Assembly: GCA_029240245.1 (NCBI GenBank)
Contig: JARBTJ010000029.1
Span: 1-40,347, forward strand
Source of the DNA: Herbinix sp.
GTDB taxonomy: Bacteria > Bacillota > Clostridia > Lachnospirales > Lachnospiraceae
DNA: 40,347 bases
Direction of reading: 5' to 3'
In this document: positions 1-7,644 of the stretch, in pieces
Numbering within the stretch: position 1 is the first letter of the stretch
Layout of the letters: each line of letters opens with the position of its first letter
Made by a program: the position numbers and the translations under genes
The notes under the pieces: model-generated
Databases searched by the model: none
What the model was told of the DNA's origin: nothing
The model's input: only the letters and a program-made list of their open reading frames with translations

Positions 1-240
1 TGCCCCATGTGTCGCCCAGCGTGTATGACCAATGCCAAGCGTACCTATTAAGACCTCACCGTTCATGGTTAGGTCACTCAGCACCTTTAATCTGCCTCTG
101 CTCTTTGTGATCGTGATCTTAGTGCCGTCACTGATGGCAAGACCGGCAGAATCGTAGCCTCTGTATTCCAGTTTTGATAATCCCTCAAGCAGAACAGGTG
201 CTGCCTGATGTTCTCCTATGTAACCAACTATTCCGCACAT
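1..240 (-). CDS. glmS: Glutamine--fructose-6-phosphate aminotransferase, N-terminal part (cut by window start)
   Basis: Only the first 80 codons lie in the window. The protein begins MCGIVGYIG, so the catalytic nucleophile Cys2 of the class II (Ntn) glutaminase domain is present once Met1 is removed. The segments EYRGYDSAG and GIGHTRWATHG are the usual substrate-binding signatures of this family. GlmS makes glucosamine-6-phosphate from fructose-6-phosphate and glutamine, the first step towards UDP-GlcNAc and peptidoglycan. The ATG at 240 is preceded by a GGAGG site with 7-nt spacing (complement of 248-252). It lies 207 nt downstream of topB on the same strand. The leader shows no convincing glmS ribozyme, although many Firmicutes carry one. 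The sugar-isomerase domains lie outside the window. Confidence 0.96.
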   Translation of the reverse strand, partial: MCGIVGYIGEHQAAPVLLEGLSKLEYRGYDSAGLAISDGTKITITKSRGRLKVLSDLTMNGEVLIGTLGIGHTRWATHGA

Positions 241-363
241 AAACATTCCTCCATGCATCTATCATATTCCGAAATTACGCAAAATGGAACTTACACCTCG
301 TACTTAGCAGTTATCACAGTATAATCAATTAATCATATTTACTTGACTTGAATTATTGGTAAT

Positions 364-396
364 AACTTATGAAGTTTCGGTAGGATATCATAAGTT
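364..396. terminator. AT-rich hairpin between topB and glmS
   Basis: Arms AACTTATGA (364-372) and TCATAAGTT (388-396) form a 9-bp stem with a 15-nt loop. It sits just after the topB stop and could end topB transcription or sit in the glmS leader. On the minus strand no T-run follows, so a terminator call is weak. A minus-strand TATACT (complement of 319-324) lies downstream and could be a glmS -10 box, but no good -35 box accompanies it. Confidence 0.35.
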
Positions 397-447
397 TTAT
401 ACATTCTATTACAAAATTTGATTTATGCCACCTGTATTTCATTAAGT

Positions 448-2589
448 TTATTTCTTATAAAACGCTGCTGCTTCCCCGAAATTTTTGTTTAATAAAGTCT
501 GATTATTCAGCGACTTCACACCATTTACCATTTTCATCACGAAGCCTTCTAATTTCACCATATATTCTTCCTTAGTAATCGTACCCTCCGATACATAGGT
601 CAACCCCTTCTCCCAGCTTGCCGTTAGTTCGGCATTCAATAAGGATTTAATGGAGGTATTTACGACTTCATAAATCAACTCACCCAACAGGGTTGGGGTA
701 ATAATCTGAGTCTTCTTATTTAAATTGAGATACGTAATGGTTACTAATTTATTTAATATTTCTGCTCTTGTCGCACTTGTACCGATGCCGCTACCCTTAA
801 TCTGGGCACGGAGTTCTTCATCCTCGATGAGTTGTCCGGCATTTTCCATGGCAAGAATGAGTGCACCGGAGCTGTAGCGTTTCGGTGGTGAAGTCTCACC
901 CTCTTTGATAATGAGACTTGAAACAGGAAGCTGCATACCCTTCTTAAGCTTCATTAAAAGCTCTAAAAATGCCTGATCCGAGGTATCCTCCTCGGAGGTA
1001 TCTCCTTCGGCCGGTCCGGACTTCTCGCCCAGAGCACTAAGCTGTGATGACTTTATCTTTTCCTCTGAAGAATTACCTTTGTCCGATAGATTCGTTCCCG
1101 ATTTATCTGATTGATTACCGGCGATTTTTAGATAGCCTTCCTTTTCTAAGATACGGAAGGTAGCAAAAAAACTTTCCTGTGTTATTTTAACCGTAATACT
1201 GATCTTCTTATACTCAGCAGGCGGATAAAAAATGCTCAAAAAACGTTTTACAATTATTTCATATACTTTTAATGCCGTATGCGATAGCGAACCCAAAGCA
1301 TTTAGTCCCTGACCGGTCGGTATGATTGCATAGTGATCGGTGATCTGACTATCATTGACGTATCTGGTTTTTGCTATATTCTTATAGCTTCCACTCTCTA
1401 AAATCTCGGATGCAAAATCCTTCGCCTGTAAAAAGCCCTGTAACCCTTTGATATTTTTATAGATTTCCTTAGAAACGGCGGTGGATAATACTCTGGCATC
1501 CGTTCTCGGATAAGTAACCAGCTTCTTTTCGTATAACTCCTGGGTTATCTTTAATGTCTCATCCGGACTGATTTTAAACATTCGCGAGCAGTCATTCTGA
1601 AGCTCGGCTAAGTTATATAAAAGAGGAGGATTTTTTAGCTCTTTCTTTTTTTCAACTTGAGCTACCTCTGCCAAAAGCTGTGAAGGCTGCCCCGGTTCGG
1701 TCTTAGCATTCCACGTACCATCGTCATTCATGGACGGAAGGGCACCTGCCAGTTCAGATATCAGTTTTATTGCCGAGGTTCTCTCGGAAAACCCATTTTC
1801 TTTATATAATAAGGGTGAGTTAAAGTACTTTGAACCCTCCACTGCCTTAAATTCAGCTGAAAATTCTTTCTCCTCCAATAATAATGAGGATATTACACGA
1901 TAAAACGGGGTCTTTATAAAACTTCTAACTTCCCGTTCTCTACGCACCACCATGCCGAGTACGCAGGTCATCACCCTGCCGACCGATATTGCGGTATGTT
2001 TATCTGAATTCAAGAAACGTTTTACTTCATAACCGTATTTTAAGGTAAGTGCCCTGGAAAAATTAATTCCCATCAGGTAATCTTCCTTCGCCCGAAGATA
2101 TGCGGCATTGGACAGATTATCATAGGCAGTCAAATCCTTTGCTTCACGAATCCCTCTAAGGATTTCTTCCTCAGTCTGAGAATCAATCCAGACACGCTTT
2201 TTCGTCTTTGTTACCGGAACCTTAGCCTCCTGGTCTACCAAGCGGTATATGTATTCTCCCTCACGCCCGGAGTCTGTACATACATAAATTGTATCAACAT
2301 CCTTACGGGTGAGCAGGTCCTTCACAATACGAAATTGCTTTTTAACATTATCTATCACTTCATAACGGAACTCCTTTGGAAGAAATGGCAGTGTCTCCAT
2401 ACTCCATCTCTTAAGTGCAGCATCATAAACCTCAGGATAACTCATCGTCACCAAATGACCGACACACCAGGTTACAATGGCATTCTCTGATTCAATATAA
2501 CCATCCTGCTTTCTGCCTGTTATCTTAAGTGCTTTCGCAAATTCTGTTGCTACACTCGGTTTTTCCGCAATATATAAACTTTTTGACAT
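448..2589 (-). CDS. topB: DNA topoisomerase III (type IA)
   Basis: This 713-residue protein relaxes or decatenates DNA by single-strand passage through a transient 5'-phosphotyrosine link. The TOPRIM domain starts with IAEKPSVA (Glu9) and has the acidic motif TDSGREGE (residues 105-112), the form common in TopB of Gram-positives. The catalytic tyrosine is Tyr360 in VTYPRTDAR. SVGRVM near 202 and GIGTSATRAEIL further on are typical type IA strand-binding segments. Length matches TopB (650-730 aa). No C-terminal zinc fingers are seen, unlike TopA. An acidic, Ser/Gly-rich stretch at about residues 492-540 looks like an inserted flexible linker. The start ATG at 2589 has only a weak GGGAAG-like site. 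It is not obviously in an operon, although glmS follows on the same strand. Confidence 0.95.
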   Translation of the reverse strand: MSKSLYIAEKPSVATEFAKALKITGRKQDGYIESENAIVTWCVGHLVTMSYPEVYDAALKRWSMETLPFLPKEFRYEVIDNVKKQFRIVKDLLTRKDVDTIYVCTDSGREGEYIYRLVDQEAKVPVTKTKKRVWIDSQTEEEILRGIREAKDLTAYDNLSNAAYLRAKEDYLMGINFSRALTLKYGYEVKRFLNSDKHTAISVGRVMTCVLGMVVRREREVRSFIKTPFYRVISSLLLEEKEFSAEFKAVEGSKYFNSPLLYKENGFSERTSAIKLISELAGALPSMNDDGTWNAKTEPGQPSQLLAEVAQVEKKKELKNPPLLYNLAELQNDCSRMFKISPDETLKITQELYEKKLVTYPRTDARVLSTAVSKEIYKNIKGLQGFLQAKDFASEILESGSYKNIAKTRYVNDSQITDHYAIIPTGQGLNALGSLSHTALKVYEIIVKRFLSIFYPPAEYKKISITVKITQESFFATFRILEKEGYLKIAGNQSDKSGTNLSDKGNSSEEKIKSSQLSALGEKSGPAEGDTSEEDTSDQAFLELLMKLKKGMQLPVSSLIIKEGETSPPKRYSSGALILAMENAGQLIEDEELRAQIKGSGIGTSATRAEILNKLVTITYLNLNKKTQIITPTLLGELIYEVVNTSIKSLLNAELTASWEKGLTYVSEGTITKEEYMVKLEGFVMKMVNGVKSLNNQTLLNKNFGEAAAFYKK

Positions 2590-2905
2590 AGCTTCCCAAC
2601 TTTCTCTTCATTTCATCCTTCGTTATCCTGTTTATCAACGACTGGTCCATGATTCAGACTACATATCCACATAAACTTAAGTAGTATCTTCTTAAACCTG
2701 ATAACTTAGCGGACCTGCTTATGATTCACATTTATTATGGAAATACTTGAGTAATACTTAATCCTATGTTCCATAGATAAATTGATATCAATGACATTTA
2801 TTTCTTCTCAATTTTTCATCCGCATCATGATTAGTATACCTTAAAAATTAGATTAGGACAAACAAAACTTCATGGGCAGAAATACGAATCTTGTCATAAT
2901 TTTTA
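2590..2905. other. Intergenic region between divergent topB and the DegV gene
   Basis: AT-rich spacer of 316 nt with stop codons in all frames. Apart from the plus-strand promoter that begins at its right edge, no hairpin, RNA gene or ORF is recognised. Confidence 0.6.
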
Positions 2906-2934
2906 TTGAATATTACCAACGTATCGTATACAAT
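2906..2934 (+). promoter_or_regulatory. Sigma-A-type promoter for the DegV gene
   Basis: -35 TTGAAT (2906-2911) and -10 TACAAT (2929-2934) are separated by 17 bp. Transcription would start about 40 nt before the DegV start codon at 2984. The TTG inside the -35 box is in frame with the gene and could be misread as a start codon, but it has no ribosome binding site. Confidence 0.7.
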
Positions 2935-2983
2935 AGATGTAGTATTGAAAACTACGACACAAAGGACCTATAGGAGGAGATCA

Positions 2984-3871
2984 ATGAGGGCTTATCAGAT
3001 ATTCAGCGATTCATCGTGTGATTTACCGGACAGCTTATTAAAAGAATACCGGATAAAACTTATTCCGTTCTACGTAAGCTTCGATCAGGAAACCTATTTT
3101 AAAGAAAATATAGAGATAACGAAGGAAGCCTTTTATGAGACCTTATCCACGAAGCGGATCTTTGCTAAGACATCACTTCCTTCCGTCCAGGATTATATGA
3201 ATGAATTCAGACCGGCATTAAAAGAAGGACTGGATATTCTCTGCCTATGCTTAACACAAAAATTCAGCGGCTCCTATCAATCTGCAGTGAATGCAAAACA
3301 TATTTTAGAGGAACAGTATCCGGAAGCTAATATTACAATCATCGACAGCATCCAGGCTACCGGAGGACAGGGCTTACTACTTTTACAGATGGCCTATATG
3401 CAGAAAGCGGGTTTTTCCATCGAAGACGCTGCTGATCGCATCCATAAAATCAAGACAAAATCCAGAATCATGTTTACTGTTGATACCCTGGACTATCTTG
3501 CCAAAGGGCGACGGTTAGGCAAAGTGGTAGCACTTGCCGGAAATATGTTGGATTTAAAACCCTTGATTCAATTAAAAGAAGCCGAGCTCATTCCGTATTC
3601 CAAGGTGCGTGGGCGTAAAAAATCACTCGATAAGATATATGAAATGGTGGAGGAATATTTTGCAGAAACCGGTGATAACACCTCAGATTATGATTTCTGC
3701 ATCGCAAATACCACAACCATGAAGGACGCTCATTATTTACAGGGACGGGTTGAACAGTTTATCGGACGCAAAATAGCATATCCGGTATTTCAAATCGGTG
3801 TAACCATCGGTACCTATACCGGCCCGGGAGCAATCGGAATTTGTTTTGTCAGAAAATATGACCGGATATAA
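2984..3871 (+). CDS. DegV family fatty-acid-binding protein
   Basis: This 295-residue protein belongs to the DegV/FakB family, whose members bind a fatty acid and, with a FakA kinase, present it for phosphorylation in phospholipid synthesis. Visible hallmarks are the opening QIFSDSSCDLP, TSLPSVQDYM with the conserved Ser of the TS.PS motif, and LCLTQKFSGSYQSA. The near-C-terminal GVTIGTYTGPGAIGI is the usual closing motif. The start at 2984 is chosen because AGGAGG (2972-2977) lies 6 nt upstream. An in-frame TTG at 2906 would add 26 residues but falls in the promoter. No fakA lies nearby, so the partner kinase must be elsewhere. A LUD-domain gene follows after 51 nt and may be co-transcribed. 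Confidence 0.92.
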   Translation: MRAYQIFSDSSCDLPDSLLKEYRIKLIPFYVSFDQETYFKENIEITKEAFYETLSTKRIFAKTSLPSVQDYMNEFRPALKEGLDILCLCLTQKFSGSYQSAVNAKHILEEQYPEANITIIDSIQATGGQGLLLLQMAYMQKAGFSIEDAADRIHKIKTKSRIMFTVDTLDYLAKGRRLGKVVALAGNMLDLKPLIQLKEAELIPYSKVRGRKKSLDKIYEMVEEYFAETGDNTSDYDFCIANTTTMKDAHYLQGRVEQFIGRKIAYPVFQIGVTIGTYTGPGAIGICFVRKYDRI

Positions 3872-3922
3872 TATATTCATCATATCATAAATGTAATGCG
3901 TCATTCTGATGGGAGGATTATC

Positions 3923-4558
3923 ATGACACCTAAGAAGATTTATTATGAAAATCTGGCTGACAGCCTGATCGAAAAGTTTAACAAACGGGGAATCGAAGGC
4001 TATTATTGTGAAAATGCTTCCGAAGCACTTGCCATGGCAAAGCGTTTTTTGACACCGGGATGCTCCATTTCCTGGGGCGGTTCACAAACCCTCGAAGAAA
4101 TCGGGCTGCTGGATGAATTGATGGCATCCGATTACATACTCTATGATCGGCACTGTGCTCATACACCGGAGGAGAAAACACAAATTTATAGTAAAATCGT
4201 GACCTCGGACTTTTATTTTATGAGTTCCAATGCAATTACCCTGGACGGACAGCTGGTTAATATTGATGGCGGAGGCAACCGTGTTGCTTGTCTGATTTAC
4301 GGTCCAAAAAATGTCATTATCATAGCCGGAATGAATAAAATAGTAACAGATGTGAATACGGGCATCGAACGTGTCCGCAATATGGCAACCCCTCCGAATG
4401 TTGTCAGGCTCGGAGTAAATCCACCATGTGCGGAATTTGGTAAATGCATGAACTGCCTTGTGGAGGACTGCATCTGCTGTGAAATCGTCATAACCAGAAA
4501 ATCGAAGATTCCTGGACGAATCAAGGTTATTTTGGTGGGCGAGGAATTGGGTTATTAA
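3923..4558 (+). CDS. LUD-domain protein (LutC/YkgG-like, lactate utilisation family)
   Basis: This 211-residue cytoplasmic protein has the LUD (formerly DUF162) fold. Recognisable parts are CSISWGGSQTLEEIGL, the DFYFMSSNAIT segment, GGGNRVACLIYGPKNVIII and VVRLGVNPPCAEFGKC. The C-terminal part has six cysteines between the PPCAEFGKC segment and CICCEIV, which could bind metal or an Fe-S cluster. This is inferred, since classical LutC lacks such a cluster. Stand-alone LUD proteins of this type are common in Clostridia and their substrate is not established; lutA/lutB partners are absent here. The start at 3923 has GGGAGG (3911-3916) 6 nt upstream, which is better than the in-frame ATG at 3896. 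Confidence 0.85.
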   Translation: MTPKKIYYENLADSLIEKFNKRGIEGYYCENASEALAMAKRFLTPGCSISWGGSQTLEEIGLLDELMASDYILYDRHCAHTPEEKTQIYSKIVTSDFYFMSSNAITLDGQLVNIDGGGNRVACLIYGPKNVIIIAGMNKIVTDVNTGIERVRNMATPPNVVRLGVNPPCAEFGKCMNCLVEDCICCEIVITRKSKIPGRIKVILVGEELGY

Positions 4559-4645
4559 TTTACAGCTATACTATATCTTAAAGATTGATGTCTGTATAAT
4601 CTGGTAGGAATCTATTTAAGAATATATAAAGAAAGGATGTTGCTT

Positions 4646-4822
4646 ATGTCATTAAAAGATTGCTGTTCCACAAACGAAACCGGTTCCTCTGTCACTGTAA
4701 AAGTAGACGTGACTAAAATCGTTAAATATGTCTGTATTGCCGGTATCTTTATTGTAGGTATTATTTTTGGTACCAAATGCTGTCACAAAATGCTTGAAGA
4801 AGGCTTTTTTGATAAGAAGTAA
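4646..4822 (+). CDS. Small single-pass membrane protein, unknown function
   Basis: A 58-residue protein. A polar N-terminus with a CC pair (SLKDCCSTNE) is followed by one hydrophobic segment (about residues 28-47, VKYVCIAGIFIVGIIFG) and a short tail with a second CC pair (KCCHKM) and a lysine end. The start at 4646 is preferred because AAAGGA (4632-4637) is correctly spaced; the upstream in-frame ATG at 4637 overlaps that site. A hairpin terminator lies downstream. No family is recognised. The paired cysteines on both sides of the membrane segment could form disulfides or bind metal, but nothing shows this. Confidence 0.7.
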   Translation: MSLKDCCSTNETGSSVTVKVDVTKIVKYVCIAGIFIVGIIFGTKCCHKMLEEGFFDKK

Positions 4823-4928
4823 GATACTTACACTATGTAAACGAGAGAAACTGCTATGCGAGTTTCTTCGGTCTGCTTACAGACCTTGTTCGTCTGTGAG
4901 TGTATTATTCGCTTACATGTAAATCAGA

Positions 4929-4970
4929 TAGGCATGCTGTTAATTCACTTAGCAGCATGCCTATTTTCTA
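4929..4970 (+). terminator. Rho-independent terminator
   Basis: An 11-bp perfect stem, TAGGCATGCTG (4929-4939) with CAGCATGCCTA (4953-4963), has a 13-nt loop and is followed by TTTTC on the plus strand. It most likely ends transcription of the small membrane protein gene. Confidence 0.8.
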
Positions 4971-5175
4971 TTTCTATCTGTTACAAACCCCATACCCCTA
5001 TGTTATCAACTGTAGAACGTGCACCATTTACCGTATTGGCAATGATATACCCAGTGACCATTATTATGAATCGTTGATACTGATTTCCTTTATTGCCAGG
5101 GATCATACATAGCTTTTGTATACTATTATCATTTACAATCTATTACAGGCACAGTTAACCGTTAAATATCACATA

Positions 5176-5219
5176 CAAGTGGAATAGAATGAAAACCTCC
5201 ACTTGCAATGAATAGGAGG
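5176..5219 (+). promoter_or_regulatory. Possible two-state leader before the LysM/SleB gene
   Basis: CAAGTGG (5176-5182) can pair with CCACTTG (5199-5205). The overlapping CCTCC (5196-5200) can instead pair with GGAGG (5215-5219) of the ribosome binding site. The two pairings share bases and exclude each other, so one state would hide the ribosome site. This is seen in sequence; regulation is inferred and may be chance. Confidence 0.3.
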
Positions 5220-5227
5220 ACTTACCT

Positions 5228-5998
5228 ATGAAATCATCCAAAAAGTTACTGGCAACTACGACAGGTGTTATCGCTTCCTTTGTCATCTTTACTTCTACCG
5301 CATTCGCGGCCGATTACAAAGTAGTGCCGAATGACACATTATATAGGCTTGGCATTTTATTTAATACTTCGGCAAGCAGCCTGATGTCTGATAACAAATT
5401 AAGCTCCACCACCATTTTCCCGGGTCAGGTACTTGATGTACCGGCAGCTGAATATACGGTAAAAAGCGGTGATACGCTTTATACCATAGCGAAGAAGCAT
5501 GGAATCGACCTATACAATTTACGCAAAGCGAATGCGAAATGGGATAATCTGATCAAGCCGGGCCAGCTATTGATATTACCCGGAGTGAAGCCTGCGGGTT
5601 CTACAACAGAAAACACAAATTCTGTTATCTCCCATACAGCAGAAGAGGTGAATTTACTTGCCCGGCTGATTACAGCAGAAACCACCGGGGAACCCTATGA
5701 AGCAATGGTAGGGGTAGGGGCTGTCGTGATCAACCGTGTACAAAGCTCTGAATGGCCGAACACCATTACTTCAGTCGTTAATCAGGTCATCAATGGCAAC
5801 TATCAGTTTACACCGGTGAAAAATGGCGCCATCAAAAATACACCGTCGGATATCGCAATGAAAGCAGCTCGAGCCGCCTTAAACGGCAGTGATCCAAGTA
5901 AAGAAGCTATTTTCTATTACGATGACAGTTCCACCAATCAATGGATTTTATCAAGGCCTACGACCGTAAAAATCGGCCACATGGTTTTTGCCAAATAA
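5228..5998 (+). CDS. LysM-containing cell-wall hydrolase, SleB (Hydrolase_2) family
   Basis: A 256-residue exported protein. The signal peptide covers residues 1-27, with probable cleavage after TAFA. LysM repeat 1 is at about 29-72 and LysM repeat 2 at 76-118 (YTVKSGDTLYTIAKKH...IKPGQLLILP), both for binding peptidoglycan GlcNAc. The catalytic Hydrolase_2 domain runs from about 140 to the end. It contains LLARLITAETTGEPYEAM, whose Glu is the expected catalytic residue, then VGAVVINRV and a terminal IGHMVFAK. SleB-type enzymes are lytic transglycosylases that degrade spore cortex during germination; related proteins act in vegetative wall turnover. It supports a spore-forming host. Ribosome site AGGAGG (5214-5219) is 8 nt from the ATG. 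A strong terminator and repeat array follow. Confidence 0.88.
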   Translation: MKSSKKLLATTTGVIASFVIFTSTAFAADYKVVPNDTLYRLGILFNTSASSLMSDNKLSSTTIFPGQVLDVPAAEYTVKSGDTLYTIAKKHGIDLYNLRKANAKWDNLIKPGQLLILPGVKPAGSTTENTNSVISHTAEEVNLLARLITAETTGEPYEAMVGVGAVVINRVQSSEWPNTITSVVNQVINGNYQFTPVKNGAIKNTPSDIAMKAARAALNGSDPSKEAIFYYDDSSTNQWILSRPTTVKIGHMVFAK

Positions 5999-6012
5999 AC
6001 AAATTGAAATAA

Positions 6013-6207
6013 ATAAATAGTAATAGCTTATTGTAATATCAAATAGTAATAGCTAATAGTAATGGCTAATAGTAATAGCTAATTGTAATAGCTAATAGTA
6101 ATAGCTCATTGTAATGGCTTATTGTAATGGCTATTTGTAATGGCTAATTGTAATAGCTAATTGTAATAGCTAACAGTAATAACTAACCGTAATTGCTAAC
6201 AGTAATA
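6013..6207. repeat. 13-bp minisatellite, 15 units
   Basis: Fifteen head-to-tail units of consensus GCTAATAGTAATA fill 6013-6207 exactly (15 x 13). Middle units differ by one to three bases, for example GCTAATTGTAATA and GCTATTTGTAATG. The edge units are more diverged. The period is not a multiple of three and the tract is not coding. There are no unique spacers, so it is not CRISPR. It lies between the hydrolase stop and its terminator, so it would be transcribed into the 3' UTR. Confidence 0.95.
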
Positions 6208-6234
6208 GCTAAGAAATAGTTATATTCAAGATAA

Positions 6235-6290
6235 TAGGCGTGTTGTTTTCACTTTATTAATAGTGAACAACGCGCCTACTTTTTTTCTTT
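6235..6290 (+). terminator. Rho-independent terminator of the LysM/SleB gene
   Basis: A long imperfect stem runs from TAGGCGTGTTGTT (from 6235) to AACAACGCGCCTA (to 6278), with an inner TCACT/AGTGA extension. It is followed by CTTTTTTT and a longer T/C tract on the plus strand. It sits after the 13-bp array. Confidence 0.88.
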
Positions 6291-6408
6291 TTTTCTTTTT
6301 TATCTTTTTTCTTCTTTTTCTTTTATCAATGTTTTACTTCTTTTATTCCTTATTCATTTCGTTATTTTTAAATATTGGTTAAGTGTAAAAGCAACTTCGG
6401 TGCTTTCG

Positions 6409-6460
6409 TGCCACAATATATTGATTTGCAGGCTTGCTACCATATCAGTATATTATGGCA
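6409..6460. repeat. 52-bp imperfect palindrome downstream of lgt
   Basis: Arms at 6409-6425 and 6444-6460 (TGCCACAATATATTGAT against ATCAGTATATTATGGCA) match at 15 of 17 positions around an 18-nt centre. No T-run follows on the minus strand, so this is not a textbook lgt terminator. It may be a protein-binding or recombination site, or a long-stem 3' stabiliser. Confidence 0.7.
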
Positions 6461-6518
6461 GGAAAAGTGCGTAACACCTTTTTAACACTCTAAACTATAT
6501 TTTAATATGTAATTTAAT

Positions 6519-6646
6519 TTTATAAGAAATTAGCTTTATATGAAATTAGCTTTATATGAATTTAGCTTTATATGTATTTACTTTTATATGAATTTACATT
6601 TATATGAATTTAATTTTATATGAATTTATTTTTATATGAATTCGAT
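6519..6646. repeat. 16-bp minisatellite, 8 units
   Basis: Eight units of consensus TTTATATGAATTTAGC span 6519-6646 (8 x 16). The invariant core is TTTATATGAATTTA and the last two bases drift (GC, CT, CA, AT, TT). The unit is unrelated to the 13-bp array 300 bp away. It starts 30 nt beyond the lgt stop codon and would be in the lgt 3' UTR. Confidence 0.93.
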
Positions 6647-6675
6647 TTCATTTTATTATGATTTTATGTGGTAAT

Positions 6676-7446
6676 TTACTTGCTCTGCAATCTTACTTTT
6701 CTGGCCCTTAATTCACTTATCATTACGATCCCACAACCGATGACAAATAAGAAAATTGCAATAAACTGTGAAGTTGAGATACTGCCTACCGATCCCCTCT
6801 CCAAATCACCTCGGAAGAATTCAAGAATAAACCGCCCTCCACTATAAAACATCAGATAAAATCCCGCTATCTGTCCATCTGCCTTTACCCTCTTTGCTAA
6901 CACAATTAAAATAAAAAAATGCAAAAAGTCCAGACCGCTTGAGATTAGTTGGGTCGGAATCAGCCTTATGCCATGGGGTGCATAGGAACCTTCCGGAAAA
7001 ATTAGGCTAAAACGACTGGTAGTTTCTTTGCCATAGCAGCATCCTGCCAAAAAGCATCCCAAACGGCCAAATCCCTGTGCTAAAGCAATGGATGGCATTG
7101 TTAAATCAAAATACTGTAAGAAGTTGACCTTTTCTTTTCTGCAGAATAAAAATCCTGCGAATATCCCCCCAATGATGCCACCATACACTACAAAGCCATC
7201 GGGAGCAAGAAGAAGGGACGGGTCATCAAATATTTCTTTGATTTGTGTGATATAAAATAATATTCTTGCACCAATCATACCTCCTACAAAGCACCAGAGG
7301 GTTAAATTAAAGATAAGTTCGTAATTTAAACCCATCTTTTTTGCTCTGTATTCCGCGGTCATATAAGCTGCTATGACTCCGATCGCTATCATAAGACCAT
7401 AACCGTGCAAGGTAACCGGCCCAATTGTCAATAAATCATTATGCAT
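6676..7446 (-). CDS. lgt: Prolipoprotein diacylglyceryl transferase
   Basis: A 256-residue polytopic membrane enzyme that moves a diacylglycerol group from phosphatidylglycerol to the lipobox cysteine of prelipoproteins, the first step of lipoprotein maturation. Signatures seen are the N-terminal HGYGLMIAIG, the GGIIGG motif near 93-98, the Lgt signature GFGRLGCFLAGCCYG with its essential Arg, and the late EFFRGD. Seven hydrophobic segments fit the family. The ATG at 7446 follows an AGGA-type site. It stands alone. A client lipoprotein (the DUF4349 protein) is in the same window but not linked to it. The 7447-7699 spacer contains a likely lgt promoter region, without a clear consensus, and a terminator. 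Confidence 0.96.
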   Translation of the reverse strand: MHNDLLTIGPVTLHGYGLMIAIGVIAAYMTAEYRAKKMGLNYELIFNLTLWCFVGGMIGARILFYITQIKEIFDDPSLLLAPDGFVVYGGIIGGIFAGFLFCRKEKVNFLQYFDLTMPSIALAQGFGRLGCFLAGCCYGKETTSRFSLIFPEGSYAPHGIRLIPTQLISSGLDFLHFFILIVLAKRVKADGQIAGFYLMFYSGGRFILEFFRGDLERGSVGSISTSQFIAIFLFVIGCGIVMISELRARKVRLQSK

Positions 7447-7644
7447 CGTTTCATCCTTCCTTTTTATGAGGTTGTTTTAATCATCACTCGAAGCGTTATT
7501 ACATTTTGTAATTGGTTATCAACATTTCTACTCAAAAGATCTGTTACTCAATCATATATCACTGTCCACATTTTACCACTATTTTGAATCACTTACAACC
7601 CTAAGCGAAAAAAGACCCCTCTGCCTGGAAAGCTTGCACATCAA

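Larger units (their letters stand above)
4823..5227. other. Intergenic region between the small membrane protein and the LysM hydrolase
   Basis: A 405-nt stretch with a small GGTCTG-CTTA-CAGACC hairpin (4870-4885), a strong terminator (4929-4970), and the leader of the next gene. On the minus strand a 41-codon reading frame (complement of 4981-5106) without a ribosome binding site is open. Plus-strand frames here also lack ribosome sites and are judged chance. Confidence 0.5.
5999..6675. other. Repeat-rich intergenic region between convergent SleB-like gene and lgt
   Basis: This 677-nt non-coding stretch holds, in order, a 13-bp tandem array, the hydrolase terminator, a pyrimidine tract of T and C (about 6279-6330), a 52-bp palindrome and a 16-bp tandem array. 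No gene is supported. Confidence 0.85.

Noticed and set aside
2906..2983. Longer DegV start at a TTG codon
   Set aside because: The TTG is inside a good -35 box and has no ribosome site; AGGAGG sits before the ATG at 2984.
4856..5112. Two overlapping plus-strand frames of 70-73 codons
   Set aside because: They run through a strong terminator hairpin, lack ribosome sites and have no recognisable content.
6013..6646. Possible CRISPR arrays
   Set aside because: Units are directly adjacent with no unique spacers, units are only 13-16 bp, and no cas genes are present.
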